Source: Agrobacterium vitis (GTDB taxonomy: Bacteria > Pseudomonadota > Alphaproteobacteria > Rhizobiales > Rhizobiaceae). From it: DNA of 64,000 nucleotides. The stretch lies in contig NZ_JACXXJ020000005.1 in NCBI RefSeq assembly GCF_014926405.1, positions 2,919,001-2,983,000 on the forward strand, read 5' to 3'. The notes beneath the pieces are model-generated. The model worked only from the letters and a program-made list of their open reading frames with translations, was not told where the DNA came from and searched no databases. Positions 44,282-53,022 of the stretch are shown one piece after another (position 1 is the first letter of the stretch; the number at the start of each line of letters is the position of its first letter). Made by a program: the position numbers and the translations under genes.

Positions 44282-45799
44282 TCAAGCGGCAATGCCGGCC
44301 ATCATCAGGCCCAGCGTCTGTTCATCGGCATCTGCCGTCTTTTCTCCCACCACCTTGCCGGCAAACATCACCAGGATGCGGTCGGACAAGGAGCGGATTT
44401 CATCCAGTTCCACCGACACCAGCAGCAGCGCCTTGCCCTTGTCACGGGTTTCGACGATGCGCCGGTGAATGAATTCAATGGCACCGATATCGACGCCACG
44501 GGTCGGCTGGCCGATGATCAGCACGTTCGGATCGCGCTCGATCTCGCGGGCAACGACGATCTTCTGCTGATTGCCGCCGGAAAAATTGGCAGTCTTCAAT
44601 CGGGGATTGGGTGGTCGGATATCATATTTGGCAATCTCGACCTCGGCAGCGGCGCGGATCGCCTTCGGATCGAGAAACATGCCTTTTCCATAGCGCTCGT
44701 CACGATGATAGCCGAGAATAGCGTTCTGGCTTTCCTCAAAGGGCAGGACGAGGCCCATATGGTGGCGATCTTCAGGGATATGGGCAAGCCCAAGATCTCT
44801 CAATCGAGCCGGATCATAACCGGTCACCAATTTGCCAGCGATGAGGATCTCGCCCGACATCGGCTTGCGAATGCCGGTGATCGCTTCCAGCAATTCGCTT
44901 TGGCCATTGCCAGCCACGCCGGCAATGCCGACAATCTCACCTTCGCGCACATCGAAGGACACATCATCGACCATGATGACGCCGCGACTATCCTTGACGG
45001 TCAGGTTGCGCACCGACAGCAGAACGTCTCGCGGCTGTGCAGGCTGCTTGTCGACCCGCAGCAGCACCCGGCGGCCAACCATCAGCTCCGCCAATTCCTC
45101 CACTGATGTCTCCGCCGTCTTGCGGGTGGCAACGATTTCGCCGCGCCGCATGACGGAAACCGTATCGGTGATCGCCATGATTTCCCGCAGTTTGTGGGTA
45201 ATCAGAATAACCGTTTTGCCCTGGTCGCGCAGCACACGCAGGATCTTGAACAGATGATCGGCCTCAGCGGGCGTCAGCACCCCTGTCGGCTCGTCGAGAA
45301 TGAGAATATCGGCGCCGCGATACAGCGCTTTCAGAATTTCAACCCGCTGCTGACGACCAACCGGCAATTCCTCGACCACGGCATCGGGATCGACATCCAG
45401 CCCGTAATCCGTTTCCAGCTGCTTCAGGGAGGCGCGGGCCGCTGCCGTTCCCTTGGCCAGCAAAGCGCCGCCTTCGGCACCCAGCATGACATTTTCCAGC
45501 ACGGTAAAATTTTCGACCAGCATGAAATGCTGATGCACCATGCCGATGCCGCTGGAAATGGCCGCCTGGCTGTCCTTAATGACCGTGGACTGGCCACCGA
45601 TTTTAATCTCGCCGCTATCTGCCTGGTAAAATCCATAGAGGATCGACATCAGCGTCGATTTCCCGGCACCGTTCTCACCGATAATGCCATGGATCGAGCC
45701 TTTGGCCACTGTCAGGTTGATATTCTTGTTGGCATGAACCGGACCGAACTTCTTGTCGATCCCGATGAGTTCAATCGCAGGGGTTTGGGCCACGTGCAA
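44282..45799 (-). CDS. Nucleoside/sugar ABC importer ATPase (two ATPase domains)
   Basis: 505 aa with tandem nucleotide-binding domains, as in RbsA/YufO. Domain 1: GENGAGKSTLMSIL, VGRQQRVEILKALYRGADILILDEPTGVLTP (degenerate signature LPVGRQQ is normal for this group). Domain 2: GVAGNGQSELLEAI (modified Walker A), FSGGNQQKIVVAREIERDPNVLIIGQPTRGVD. It energises the two downstream permeases. Confidence 0.95.
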   Translation of the reverse strand: MHVAQTPAIELIGIDKKFGPVHANKNINLTVAKGSIHGIIGENGAGKSTLMSILYGFYQADSGEIKIGGQSTVIKDSQAAISSGIGMVHQHFMLVENFTVLENVMLGAEGGALLAKGTAAARASLKQLETDYGLDVDPDAVVEELPVGRQQRVEILKALYRGADILILDEPTGVLTPAEADHLFKILRVLRDQGKTVILITHKLREIMAITDTVSVMRRGEIVATRKTAETSVEELAELMVGRRVLLRVDKQPAQPRDVLLSVRNLTVKDSRGVIMVDDVSFDVREGEIVGIAGVAGNGQSELLEAITGIRKPMSGEILIAGKLVTGYDPARLRDLGLAHIPEDRHHMGLVLPFEESQNAILGYHRDERYGKGMFLDPKAIRAAAEVEIAKYDIRPPNPRLKTANFSGGNQQKIVVAREIERDPNVLIIGQPTRGVDIGAIEFIHRRIVETRDKGKALLLVSVELDEIRSLSDRILVMFAGKVVGEKTADADEQTLGLMMAGIAA

Positions 45800-45808
45800 A
45801 ACTCCGGA

Positions 45809-45904
45809 TAGAGTATTTCCAGCAAAGGTGCGAAGCAGTTTTGCGTCCGGAAATGCAAAAAGAGAGAGAATTTTCGCTGTTCGGCGAAAAGCGAAAACGC
45901 TCTA
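45809..45904. repeat. RIME-type intergenic repeat
   Basis: Starts TAGAGTATTTCCAGCAAA and ends AACGCTCTA, with TTTTGCGTCCGGAAATGC in the middle: the reverse-orientation equivalent of the repeat at 17787-17892. It lies between the BMP gene and the ATPase gene, so it is probably transcribed inside the operon. Confidence 0.8.
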
Positions 45905-45956
45905 ACGGACATGAAAAGGGCGCGAGGCGGAATGCCGCTCGCGCCCTCGTTTCAGA

Positions 45957-46949
45957 TCACTTCGGGCAGGAATTGTCTGCCATGTAATCATGAACCTTGA
46001 CTGTGCCAGCAATGATATCGGCGCGTGCCTTTTCGACAGCCGCCTTCATTTCCGGTGTAATCAACGCCTTGTTGTTGTCGTCGAGCGCTGCCATTACGCC
46101 GTCTTCCTTGACGCCAAGCACTTCGAGGCCAGGCTTGAACTTGTCAGCCTTGGCATCGGCATAGGCGTTATAGACAGCAAGATCGACGCGCTTGACCATC
46201 GAGGTCAGCACGGAACCCGGATGCAGATGGTTCTGGTTGGAATCGACGCCGATCGACAGCTTCTTGGCATCGGCTGCCGTCTGCAATACGCCCATGCCGG
46301 ATGCACCAGCCGCTGCATAGATCACGTCGGAGCCCTGGTCCATCTGGTTCTTGGTCAACTCGCCAGCGCGGACCGGATCGTTCCAGGCCGCACCTGTCGT
46401 GCCAACCATGTTCTGCAACACTTGGATCTTCGGATTGGCAGCGCGTGCGCCCTGCTCATAGCCGCATTCGAATTTGCGGATCAGCGGAATGTCCATGCCG
46501 CCGACAAAGCTGACTTTGCCGGTTTTGGAGGCCATGCCGGCCAGCAGACCAACCAGATAGGAGCCCTCTTCTTCCTTGAAGACCACCGAGCGAACATTCG
46601 GCTTCTCCACGACCGAATCGACAATCACGAATTTGGTGTCGGGAAATTCGGTCGCGACCTTTTCCATGGCCGAGGTCCAGGCGAAGGATACGGCGACAAT
46701 CGGGCTGAAGCCCTTGGAGGCAAAGTTGCGGATCGCCTGCTCGCCCTGGGTATCGCTGGTCGGTTCAAAATCCCGGAACTTGATGCCGGTTTCCTTCTCG
46801 AACTTGTCCGCGCCGTTGAATGCTGCCTCGTTGAAGGATTTGTCGAACTTGCCGCCGGTGCCATAGACGAGCGCCGGCTTGATGTCGGCAGCGAGCGCCG
46901 AGGCCGACATGGCGGCCATGGCAAACAGCGTGATTAGGGATTTCTTCAT
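45957..46949 (-). CDS. BMP-family nucleoside-binding protein
   Basis: 330 aa from ATG 46949 (MKKSLITLFAMAAMSASALAAD, signal peptide). The mature protein follows the BmpA/PnrA pattern: ALVYGTGGKFDKSFNEAAFNGADKFEKETG, VAVSFAWTSAMEKVATEFPDTKFVIVD, EGSYLVGLLAGMASKTGKVSFVGG, DVIYAAAGASGMGVLQTA. Periplasmic receptor of the nucleoside importer, first gene of the BMP-ATPase-permease-permease-cdd-pnp-deoC-deoA operon. The promoter should lie in 46950-47140. Confidence 0.94.
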   Translation of the reverse strand: MKKSLITLFAMAAMSASALAADIKPALVYGTGGKFDKSFNEAAFNGADKFEKETGIKFRDFEPTSDTQGEQAIRNFASKGFSPIVAVSFAWTSAMEKVATEFPDTKFVIVDSVVEKPNVRSVVFKEEEGSYLVGLLAGMASKTGKVSFVGGMDIPLIRKFECGYEQGARAANPKIQVLQNMVGTTGAAWNDPVRAGELTKNQMDQGSDVIYAAAGASGMGVLQTAADAKKLSIGVDSNQNHLHPGSVLTSMVKRVDLAVYNAYADAKADKFKPGLEVLGVKEDGVMAALDDNNKALITPEMKAAVEKARADIIAGTVKVHDYMADNSCPK

Positions 46950-47463
46950 TGTGCAGCCCTGATGTTGCTTGTGTTGTTCTTTATAGGCTTTCCATACACG
47001 CCGGATATTGCGACGTGACAAGACCAGCCCGCCCCCTCTTAGGTTCGGCTGGGGCGCATCCTTGCACGGCTTTCCAAAAAATTCACCAGATTTTTTTCAA
47101 CTGGTAAATATTAACAGGATTGCTGTTTTTTGGAGCTGAAAGACGAAAAACAAGCCGCATCAACGGCTTGTTTGCTCTATTTTTAGCCGACAGGCGGCTC
47201 GCACCTGTATAGCATAGCCCGTTTTAACCACAGGCGTTGTTTGGCAGACAGCGCTGATGGTCGTCCTCGGCGTCATAAAACGGACCCGCCCGAAGAGTTT
47301 TTACGGCAAACGGCTCTCGGCAACCAGCATTTTACAGCTCTAAATCCACATGACGTCAGAATACACCACGGAGCGATAGGTATTACCGACGTCATAGACC
47401 GGGAGTGTGCCTTACAGCGCCGCGCGTTTTATAAAACGCACAAAGGACGCTGTAACACTTTAA
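46950..47463. other. Intergenic region upstream of the BMP operon
   Basis: No credible gene. It holds the BMP promoter region (ACCAG and CTGGT half-sites flank a T-rich stretch near 47080-47105), a terminator-like hairpin at 47148-47173, and a palindromic repeat just beyond. The 47241-47460 part shows nothing I can name. Confidence 0.5.
47148..47173. terminator. Bidirectional hairpin terminator
   Basis: AAACAAGCCG-CATCAA-CGGCTTGTTT, a perfect 10-bp stem with T/A-rich flanks on both strands. It could end minus-strand transcripts coming from 47525, isolating the BMP operon. Confidence 0.65.
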
Positions 47464-47517
47464 ATCTACTGCATAATTCCTTAAATCGATTCCGATTTAA
47501 GGAATTATGCAGTAGAT
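47464..47517. repeat. 54-bp near-perfect palindromic element
   Basis: Two 25-bp arms (outer part ATCTACTGCATAATTCC) around ATTC. It abuts the stop of the gene at 47525 and resembles a second palindrome at 47901-47958. Such elements occur dispersed in rhizobial genomes and can fold into long hairpins in RNA. Confidence 0.9.
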
Positions 47518-47524
47518 GGGAATA

Positions 47525-47845
47525 TCAGGCTGCGAACCGTCCGGCAGGCGACCGCCGTTTATAGCCGGCGATCCACAGCAAAAGAGCCATGCTGAGAAAA
47601 ACCGCAAAAGCCGGTTGCTGCAATATGCCTTTATCCGCAAGCTGCAAAGCGTCGCTGCTGATGTGAGCGGTGATTGCCTGCTTGACCACGGCAAGGCTTG
47701 CCGGGCCGATATCGGCCCAAAGCGAACCGAAACCCGTCGTCACGACATCAGAGGAAGCGACGGACTCTATGGCATCGGTCGTCCCCGCTACGATGGCAAG
47801 GACCAGCATGATGAAGCTGAGAATGCGCAGTAAAAACCGGATCAT
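47525..47845 (-). CDS. Small conserved membrane protein
   Basis: 106 aa from ATG 47845 (MIRFLLRILSFIMLVLAIVAG). One N-terminal membrane helix, a central polar region (DAIESVASSDVVTTGFGSLWADIGPASLAVVKQ) and a C-terminal helix (PAFAVFLSMALLLWIAGYKRR). I recall similar rhizobial proteins annotated only as hypothetical. It lies between two palindromic repeats. Function unknown. Confidence 0.75.
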   Translation of the reverse strand: MIRFLLRILSFIMLVLAIVAGTTDAIESVASSDVVTTGFGSLWADIGPASLAVVKQAITAHISSDALQLADKGILQQPAFAVFLSMALLLWIAGYKRRSPAGRFAA

Positions 47846-47900
47846 CACCTTCCACTTCCCCTTCCATCTCACTCGCTCCCGCTTTTACAGGACCGCTCGT

Positions 47901-47958
47901 CTACTGCATAATTTTCTCCTTAAACCGGAATCGGTTTAAAGAGAAAATTATGCAACAG
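47901..47958. repeat. Second palindromic element of the CTGCATAATT family
   Basis: CTACTGCATAATTTTCTC at the left and GAGAAAATTATGCA at the right, with CTTAAACCG-GAAT-CGGTTTAA in the centre. Imperfect outer base pairs. It lies just upstream of the small membrane protein gene. Confidence 0.85.
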
Positions 47959-48157
47959 ATTTAAACAGCGACAGCGAAGCTTTGTGCGCCATATAGGGCG
48001 CTCCGCGCTGTAAGCCCAAGGACGCAATCTGGGGCCTGACAAAAGATTTCCGAGGCTTTGTCGAAAAACTGTCAGATTTGGGTTGATCGCCGCCGAATCC
48101 TTGATATATGTCCCGCCCGAACGGTCAAGCTGCCCAGCAGCAAGCTTTTCGAAAAAC

Positions 48158-48247
48158 GGACAGGTGGCCGAGTGGTTTAAGGCGCACGCCTGGAACGCGT
48201 GTGTGCGTGAAAGCGTACCGAGGGTTCGAATCCCTCCCTGTCCGCCA
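48158..48247 (+). tRNA. tRNA-Ser (anticodon GGA)
   Basis: 90 nt including encoded CCA. Acceptor stem GGACAGG/CCTGTCC, anticodon stem CACGC/GCGTG with loop CTGGAAC (anticodon GGA at 48192-48194), a long variable arm typical of tRNA-Ser, and T-arm AGGGTTCGAATCCCT. Its last 15 bases form the core of the attachment site of the element to the right, so integration restores the tRNA. Confidence 0.97.
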
Positions 48248-48248
48248 T
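48233..48248 (+). repeat. attL core (16-bp direct repeat, in tRNA-Ser)
   Basis: CCTCCCTGTCCGCCAT, the tRNA 3' end plus one base, identical to 58841-58856. Flanking bases differ on both sides (C/A before, C/T after), which defines the 16-bp core. Confidence 0.95.
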
Positions 48249-48280
48249 CAACTTCCACAACACGTTGATTTTCCATCTTA

Positions 48281-49372
48281 TTAGCCTTTCGTTTGTCCAA
48301 CTTTTTCGACAGGTTGGACAGAATTTGTTCGCTTTTTCTTCCCCGCGATGGCCTTGAGGCCCTTCTCTGCTAGCGCTGCTTGATTGGCGGCGGCGGTGTA
48401 GACGGAGACTTGTTTTAGGTCCGTGTGGCCGGTCACTGCCTTTATGATGTCCCCGCTCATTCCGCCTTCTGCCATGCGGCGGGCGGCGGCTTTGCGCAGG
48501 CCGTGGGCGGTGCAGTTTTCCAGGCCCGCCTCATTGCAGCGGTCGCGGAACCAGTTTCCGAAGCCGGCCGGGGTGAATGGCTTGCCGAAAGCGGTCGTGA
48601 GGAAGGTCGGTTTGTCGCGTGGCAGGTCTTGGATGGCCTCCAGCAGGGCCGGGAGCATGAACAAGTCCAGTTCGGCGTCGGTCTTCACCTGTTTGACGGC
48701 GATATAGCGGCCGTTGATCTTCTCCCAGCCCATGGCCACCACGTCGCTGCGGCGTTGGGCGGTATAGAGAAGCAGGGCCAGCGCCAGGCGGGCCTGGGAG
48801 CCTTTCGGGTGCCGGGCTTCGAAGGCCGCGATTTCGGCTTCCGTCCAGGTGTGAAAGCCCTTGGTTTTCTTCGAAAAGCCCTTGAGGGCTTGGGCCGGAT
48901 TGGCGGAAATCCAGCCGATATCCAGCGCATGGCCCAGCATGATCTTGAGAAGCGACAGCAGGCGGTTTGCCGCCTGGGGCTTGTCGACCATCGAACCGAT
49001 CAGCGCCTTGATGTGTTCGCGGCGCAGATCGCGGATCATCCGCTTGCCGTGAGCCTCGCGAAACCGTTCGATAATCCGGCGATAGGTCTGTTTCGTGCTG
49101 TCGCGCAGGCCGGCGAATTCCGGCGAGCGGTAATAGGAGACGGTGAGCGCGTCGAAAGAGCCGGGCTTTGTGCGGCTGATGCCGACGTTTGCGCGCCATT
49201 CCGTCACGCCGGCCAGGGCTTGCGCATAGGCGGCCTCGAATTCCGCGCCCAGCGGCGGATAGGGCAGATAGGTGTCCACGCCCTTTGCCCGAAAGCGAAT
49301 GCGCCGCTTTTTATGGCGGTCGATCACCAGGGAGCAATGCGCGGGCAAACCGTTGCGGCGCTTCTTCTTCAT
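48281..49372 (-). CDS. Tyrosine site-specific integrase
   Basis: 363 aa. Catalytic set visible: Arg207 (in TAQRRSDVV), Lys near 227/230, His290-x2-Arg293 ([11 protein letters not shown]), His316 (GHTDL) and Tyr325 (SVYTAAA). Its stop lies 32 bp inside attL, so it should catalyse integration at tRNA-Ser. The start is coupled to orf62 (ATGA), placing int at the end of the capsid-portal operon rather than under its own promoter, an unusual position. No excisionase is evident. Confidence 0.95.
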   Translation of the reverse strand: MKKKRRNGLPAHCSLVIDRHKKRRIRFRAKGVDTYLPYPPLGAEFEAAYAQALAGVTEWRANVGISRTKPGSFDALTVSYYRSPEFAGLRDSTKQTYRRIIERFREAHGKRMIRDLRREHIKALIGSMVDKPQAANRLLSLLKIMLGHALDIGWISANPAQALKGFSKKTKGFHTWTEAEIAAFEARHPKGSQARLALALLLYTAQRRSDVVAMGWEKINGRYIAVKQVKTDAELDLFMLPALLEAIQDLPRDKPTFLTTAFGKPFTPAGFGNWFRDRCNEAGLENCTAHGLRKAAARRMAEGGMSGDIIKAVTGHTDLKQVSVYTAAANQAALAEKGLKAIAGKKKRTNSVQPVEKVGQTKG

Positions 49373-49557
49373 CTCAAGACGTCATCCCATGTGTTTTTGT
49401 TGTCGGGATTGGCGGCGCTGTCCGTCAGCGATGCGCTGGCTTCAATGCGTCCATCCGGGTGAACCGTGATCCTTGCTGCGGCGAAGCCCGCCTCCAGGGC
49501 CGCCTTGAACAGGCGCTTGGCGTCCACTTGTTTGATAGCTGCGTATTTACCGGCCAT
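49369..49557 (-). CDS. Small hypothetical protein between portal and integrase
   Basis: 62 aa: MAGKYAAIKQVDAKRLFKAALEAGFAAARITVHPDGRIEASASL..., ending NTWDDVLR. The ATG overlaps the portal stop (TAATG) and its stop overlaps the int start (ATGA). The helix-plus-beta-hairpin look (ARITVHPDGRIEAS) is reminiscent of small DNA-binding or accessory proteins, but no family is recognised. Its coupling to int makes a recombination accessory role possible. Confidence 0.75.
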   Translation of the reverse strand: MAGKYAAIKQVDAKRLFKAALEAGFAAARITVHPDGRIEASASLTDSAANPDNKNTWDDVLR

Positions 49558-50759
49558 TAGACCCCCTCCCCTTCCGGCTGGCGTTCGCCAAGCGTGGTCA
49601 TGTTGAGCGGCGAGAGATATTCGTCGCCGCCATCGATCGATGGCAGGTTTTCCCAGCCGCGAATTTCGTTTGGAGATAGCCAGCCCCAGTTCCGGCCAAT
49701 CTGATAGGCCTCGTAACGGGCCTTCATGTCGCCGCGCAGCAGGCCGGCCAGATCGTGTTCGATGAACAGGCTCTTACGGGTTTCTGTGGTCAGCAGGGCG
49801 GCATTCATAGCCTGCTCTATACGTCGGGCCATCGGTGCCAGGCAGCGCACGACAAGGGCGCGGCTTTCCTGATCGCTGTTCGAATAGGTGGCATTATCGA
49901 CAATGCCGACCGACGTCGGCGGCACATTCCAGATGCGGCAAATGTCGAGATTGGCGAGCTTGCGGCTATCCAGAAACTCGGCATCCTTGGACGAGAATGA
50001 GAAGGATTTGAAATCCGTGCCGCCGTCCAGCACCAGAATGCCGGCGGTGGAGAGATCGGAATTCAGCTTGCTTTCCAGCTTGTCGAGAATGGCGTTGCGC
50101 TGGTCCTTGCCGATCACCTGCGGAAAGACCAAGGCCCCCTCTTCGCGAAAGCTCTTGCCTGCCTGCTTTGCCGCCTGTTCCTGTTGGGTCAGGGCAAGGT
50201 TGAAGGTTTCGCGGGCAATCTGGATCGGCGACAGGCCCATGACGCCACAGCGGCCAAGCCGGTAGCGAAGGTGCAGCATTTCCTCTTGCAGGTAGACGCG
50301 GGAGCCGACACGGTAGCGCAGCCGGCCGCTGTCCAGCCGCTCCACCGCCACTTGCGCAGCGTCCAGCGGATAGAGTGCAGCCACCTGTCCCCGGCCATTG
50401 TATTCGAGCCGGGCAAATGCATTGCCGGCTATCATAATCGAGGCAATCAGCGCCTCGCGGGCCTCATAGGCGGTCATGGCCGGATTGGCCATGTCGTGTA
50501 GCACGGTATAGAGCGGGTGATCGGTCGCCCGGTCGCGGCCGCCGTTGTCGCTGCGGCGGTAGAGGTTGAGCGGCATGGCGGCGAGGTTCTGGCTGACAAT
50601 GGCGATGCAGGCATGAGCCACGGCGATGCCGGAGGCCCGGCCGGGATCGACATGGCCGCCGATACCGCCGCGAAACCCGAAAAACTCACCGAGATAGGGA
50701 TCGTCGGTTTTGATGGCGGCGCGGGTCTCACGCCGCCGGAAGCGGTCAAACAGGCTCAT
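49557..50759 (-). CDS. Phage portal protein, HK97 type
   Basis: 400 aa, normal length. Forms the dodecameric DNA channel at one capsid vertex. Features: VAHACIAIVSQNLAAMPLNLYRR, NAFARLEYNGRGQVAALYPLDAAQV, LRYRLGRCGVMGLSPIQIARETFNLA, and the long helix region NLDICRIWNVPPTSVGIVDNATYSNSDQES. The start overlaps the protease stop (ATGA). Confidence 0.95.
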   Translation of the reverse strand: MSLFDRFRRRETRAAIKTDDPYLGEFFGFRGGIGGHVDPGRASGIAVAHACIAIVSQNLAAMPLNLYRRSDNGGRDRATDHPLYTVLHDMANPAMTAYEAREALIASIMIAGNAFARLEYNGRGQVAALYPLDAAQVAVERLDSGRLRYRVGSRVYLQEEMLHLRYRLGRCGVMGLSPIQIARETFNLALTQQEQAAKQAGKSFREEGALVFPQVIGKDQRNAILDKLESKLNSDLSTAGILVLDGGTDFKSFSFSSKDAEFLDSRKLANLDICRIWNVPPTSVGIVDNATYSNSDQESRALVVRCLAPMARRIEQAMNAALLTTETRKSLFIEHDLAGLLRGDMKARYEAYQIGRNWGWLSPNEIRGWENLPSIDGGDEYLSPLNMTTLGERQPEGEGV

Positions 50760-51292
50760 TTGGAGATCTCCAGAAGGCGCAAGGCCCGCTCGGCATAAGC
50801 GCGGAACGGGCTAGAGAGGGTGAGAGAACGGGCCTGGATGACGGTCCCGTCATAGGCCGGCCAGGCCATGACCACGCTAATTTCATGAAGCTCCACGGCG
50901 CGGAGTTCGCGGCGGTCGCCGTCGCGCTGTTCGTCCAGAGCGGTAAAGCCAAAGGACATGCCGCCAAGGTCGCCGCGCTCGGCCAAGGCCAGCACGTCGC
51001 GGCCGGCCACGGTGTCCGGCAGGTCGAGATCGAAGGCCAGGCCCCGGCTGTCTTCGGAAAGCCGCAGCGAGCCGGAGCGAGTGCGACCCAGAACCCGGCT
51101 CGGATCGTGATCCACCAGCGCCAGAATATCGGCGCTGGAACGCAGCGAGCCGGAGAAAGCCCCCGGCGCGATGGTTTCAATGAAGCGCCCGCCGATATCG
51201 GCAGAGCGGCCAAAGGTGGCGGCATAGCCTTCCAGGCGGCGGCCCTTGGCGCGAAGCTCGACAGCGAGGCCGCGCCGCTCAAACGCGCTCAT
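50756..51292 (-). CDS. HK97-family prohead protease
   Basis: 178 aa serine protease of the S78/U35 type that trims the capsid scaffold domain. Catalytic His62 in VDHDPSRVLGR and Ser113 in GGMSFGF are present. IETIAPGAFSGSL is a family motif. It follows the connector gene with ATGA overlap and precedes the portal with ATGA overlap. Confidence 0.95.
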   Translation of the reverse strand: MSAFERRGLAVELRAKGRRLEGYAATFGRSADIGGRFIETIAPGAFSGSLRSSADILALVDHDPSRVLGRTRSGSLRLSEDSRGLAFDLDLPDTVAGRDVLALAERGDLGGMSFGFTALDEQRDGDRRELRAVELHEISVVMAWPAYDGTVIQARSLTLSSPFRAYAERALRLLEISK

Positions 51293-51564
51293 AGGCCCTG
51301 CTCCCGGTACGGTGCGATAAGCCGGTCCACGCCAAATTCAATGGCCTGGTTGGTGCCTGACGTGGTTGCTTCCATATGGCCGTAGAAATGGCCGATCAGC
51401 AGCATTTGCGCCTGCACGACGGCAGGCGGCAGGGGATCGGCGTCCATGTTGACGCCAATCGATTTCAGGTGATCGCCCGCCGCCGCAATGAGGCGTTCGA
51501 TCACCGCGTCGTCATAGTCGGTATCAATATGCAGATTGGCTTTTGCGTCAGCGAGCGAGATCAT
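51289..51564 (-). CDS. Head-tail connector protein (HK97 gp6-like)
   Basis: 91 aa from ATG 51564 (MISLADAKANLHIDTDYDDAVIERLIAAAGDHLKSIGV). The opening, with LxxAKxHLRVDxDxDDxxI-type residues, and the later QAQMLLIGHFYGH segment match the small helical DNA-packaging/connector family. It would form a ring below the portal. Starts 5 bp after the capsid stop. Confidence 0.85.
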   Translation of the reverse strand: MISLADAKANLHIDTDYDDAVIERLIAAAGDHLKSIGVNMDADPLPPAVVQAQMLLIGHFYGHMEATTSGTNQAIEFGVDRLIAPYREQGL

Positions 51565-51569
51565 CGGCC

Positions 51570-52810
51570 TCAAATCTCCGCGTAGGCGAAGGCCTTGGGA
51601 TGGCGGGCGGCAATGTCCGCATCCAGGAAGGCATGGAGAAGCGCGCCGCCATTGCTGGCCACGTCGGGGTGGTAGGGGTTGATGAGAATATCCACCGCCG
51701 ACCAGTAGCCGAGGTAAAGCTCGCCCCACTGGCCATAGATCAGCGCCGATTTGTCCTTGTTTGCCCCAAGCGCCGCCGTAACCTGGGTGGAGGTTTCCAC
51801 CCGGCCATTGTGGAATAGCTCGGCCAGCGGCATCACATGGCCGTCGGCATCCTTCATCTTGCGCACCGCCTTCATGACGGTGGGATTGGTGAGGAAAGCC
51901 GCCGTGCCGGTCACGTCATCCAGTTCCAACTCGGCAATCAGATTGGCCGTGGTGTCGGAAACGCAGCTTCGGTGGTGACTTTGGCGACGCCTGCGGTGGC
52001 CAGCAGACCCTTGGGTTCGGCATCCGCGCCTGACCCGCTGATGGCGGCCAAGTCGAGGCCCTGCGCCAGCAGAAAGCCGAGATCGCGGCGAAGAATGTCT
52101 TCAATCGCGGCGCTGGATTGCAACATCAGGCGGCGCGACAGGCGGTATTCGCCGGTCACGGTCTTTGGTGCCATGGACACTTTGTCGAAAGCGGCGCTGG
52201 AGCGGCTGGCATTGCCATCTTCCGCCACCCAGCTTGCCGTGCCTGAGGTGGCGAGGTTCGGCAGGTCGAGAAAGCCGGTGAGGCCGCGCAGCACGGTTGC
52301 GCCCATGCTTTCCACCTTCAAGGCCGGGCGGAAACGATCCACCACAGCGGCAAGATTGGTGGCGACGGTATAGCCGCCCGCCGTTGCCGTGCCCACCGTC
52401 TGCGACCGCTGCTCGCCGCCACCCAGCAGGATTTCCGAGGGAACGGCCAAGTGAATGCCAGACGCGCCCGAGCGGCTTTCACGGCCGCGCTTCAATTCCT
52501 GATCCACTTCCGCCTCGCGGCCCGTGAGCCGGCCAGCCAAAGCGCCGTTGATGGCATTGGCCAGGGAATAGGAGCGCAATTCGCGGGAAAAGGCGCTGTC
52601 GCCGGAGACGGTTTCGGCCCGCTGTTCCTCCCGCTCGAAAGCGGCCATGCGCTCTTCGCGGGCAATTTGGCCATCGATCTCGCTCACGTCGCTTTCCAGC
52701 GCCTTGAAGCGCTGTTCTTCATTGGCCTCCAGCCTGTCCTTGGCATAGAGGGCGCGCATTTCGTTGAGCTTGGCAGCCCGCTTTTCGCGCAATTCGATCA
52801 ATATTTTCAC
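51570..52810 (-). pseudogene. HK97-type major capsid protein, frameshifted
   Basis: About 413 aa if the frame is restored; GTG start at 52810 with AAAGGAAC upstream. N-terminal coiled-coil delta domain (KILIELREKRAAKLNEMRAL to about residue 70). The shell domain follows: SQTVGTATAGGYTVATNLA, FLDLPNLATSGTASWVAEDGNAS and LSRRLMLQSSAAIEDILRRDLGFLLAQGLDLAAISGSG. Near 51956 the frame breaks: the read frame gives AAFPTPRPI and a stop at 51938. One extra T in GCGTTTCC would give AAFSDTTANLIAELELDDVTG and join the C-terminal 110 residues. Without it no full capsid forms. Confidence 0.92.
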
Positions 52811-53022
52811 GTTTTGTTCCTTTCGGGAGTAAGAAGCCTGTCGGGAACCAAGTTCATAAGTCAGGTTAAACCGTTGGTTTGAAATGCCGTTTCGGCGGAA
52901 ATGGTGCCAGCGCACAGCCCTTGTCCGGTGGTTCTTCCTGTCCCGCGCCCCGGAGGGCTGCTTGTCGATATTGGCCCGCTGGCAGGGCCTCATATGAACG
53001 GCGCGGGGAAGCTGAAAGCGTC

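Noticed and set aside
47241..47564. 107-codon plus-strand frame
   Set aside because: It crosses the 54-bp palindrome and the opposite-strand membrane protein gene. No ribosome site or domain.
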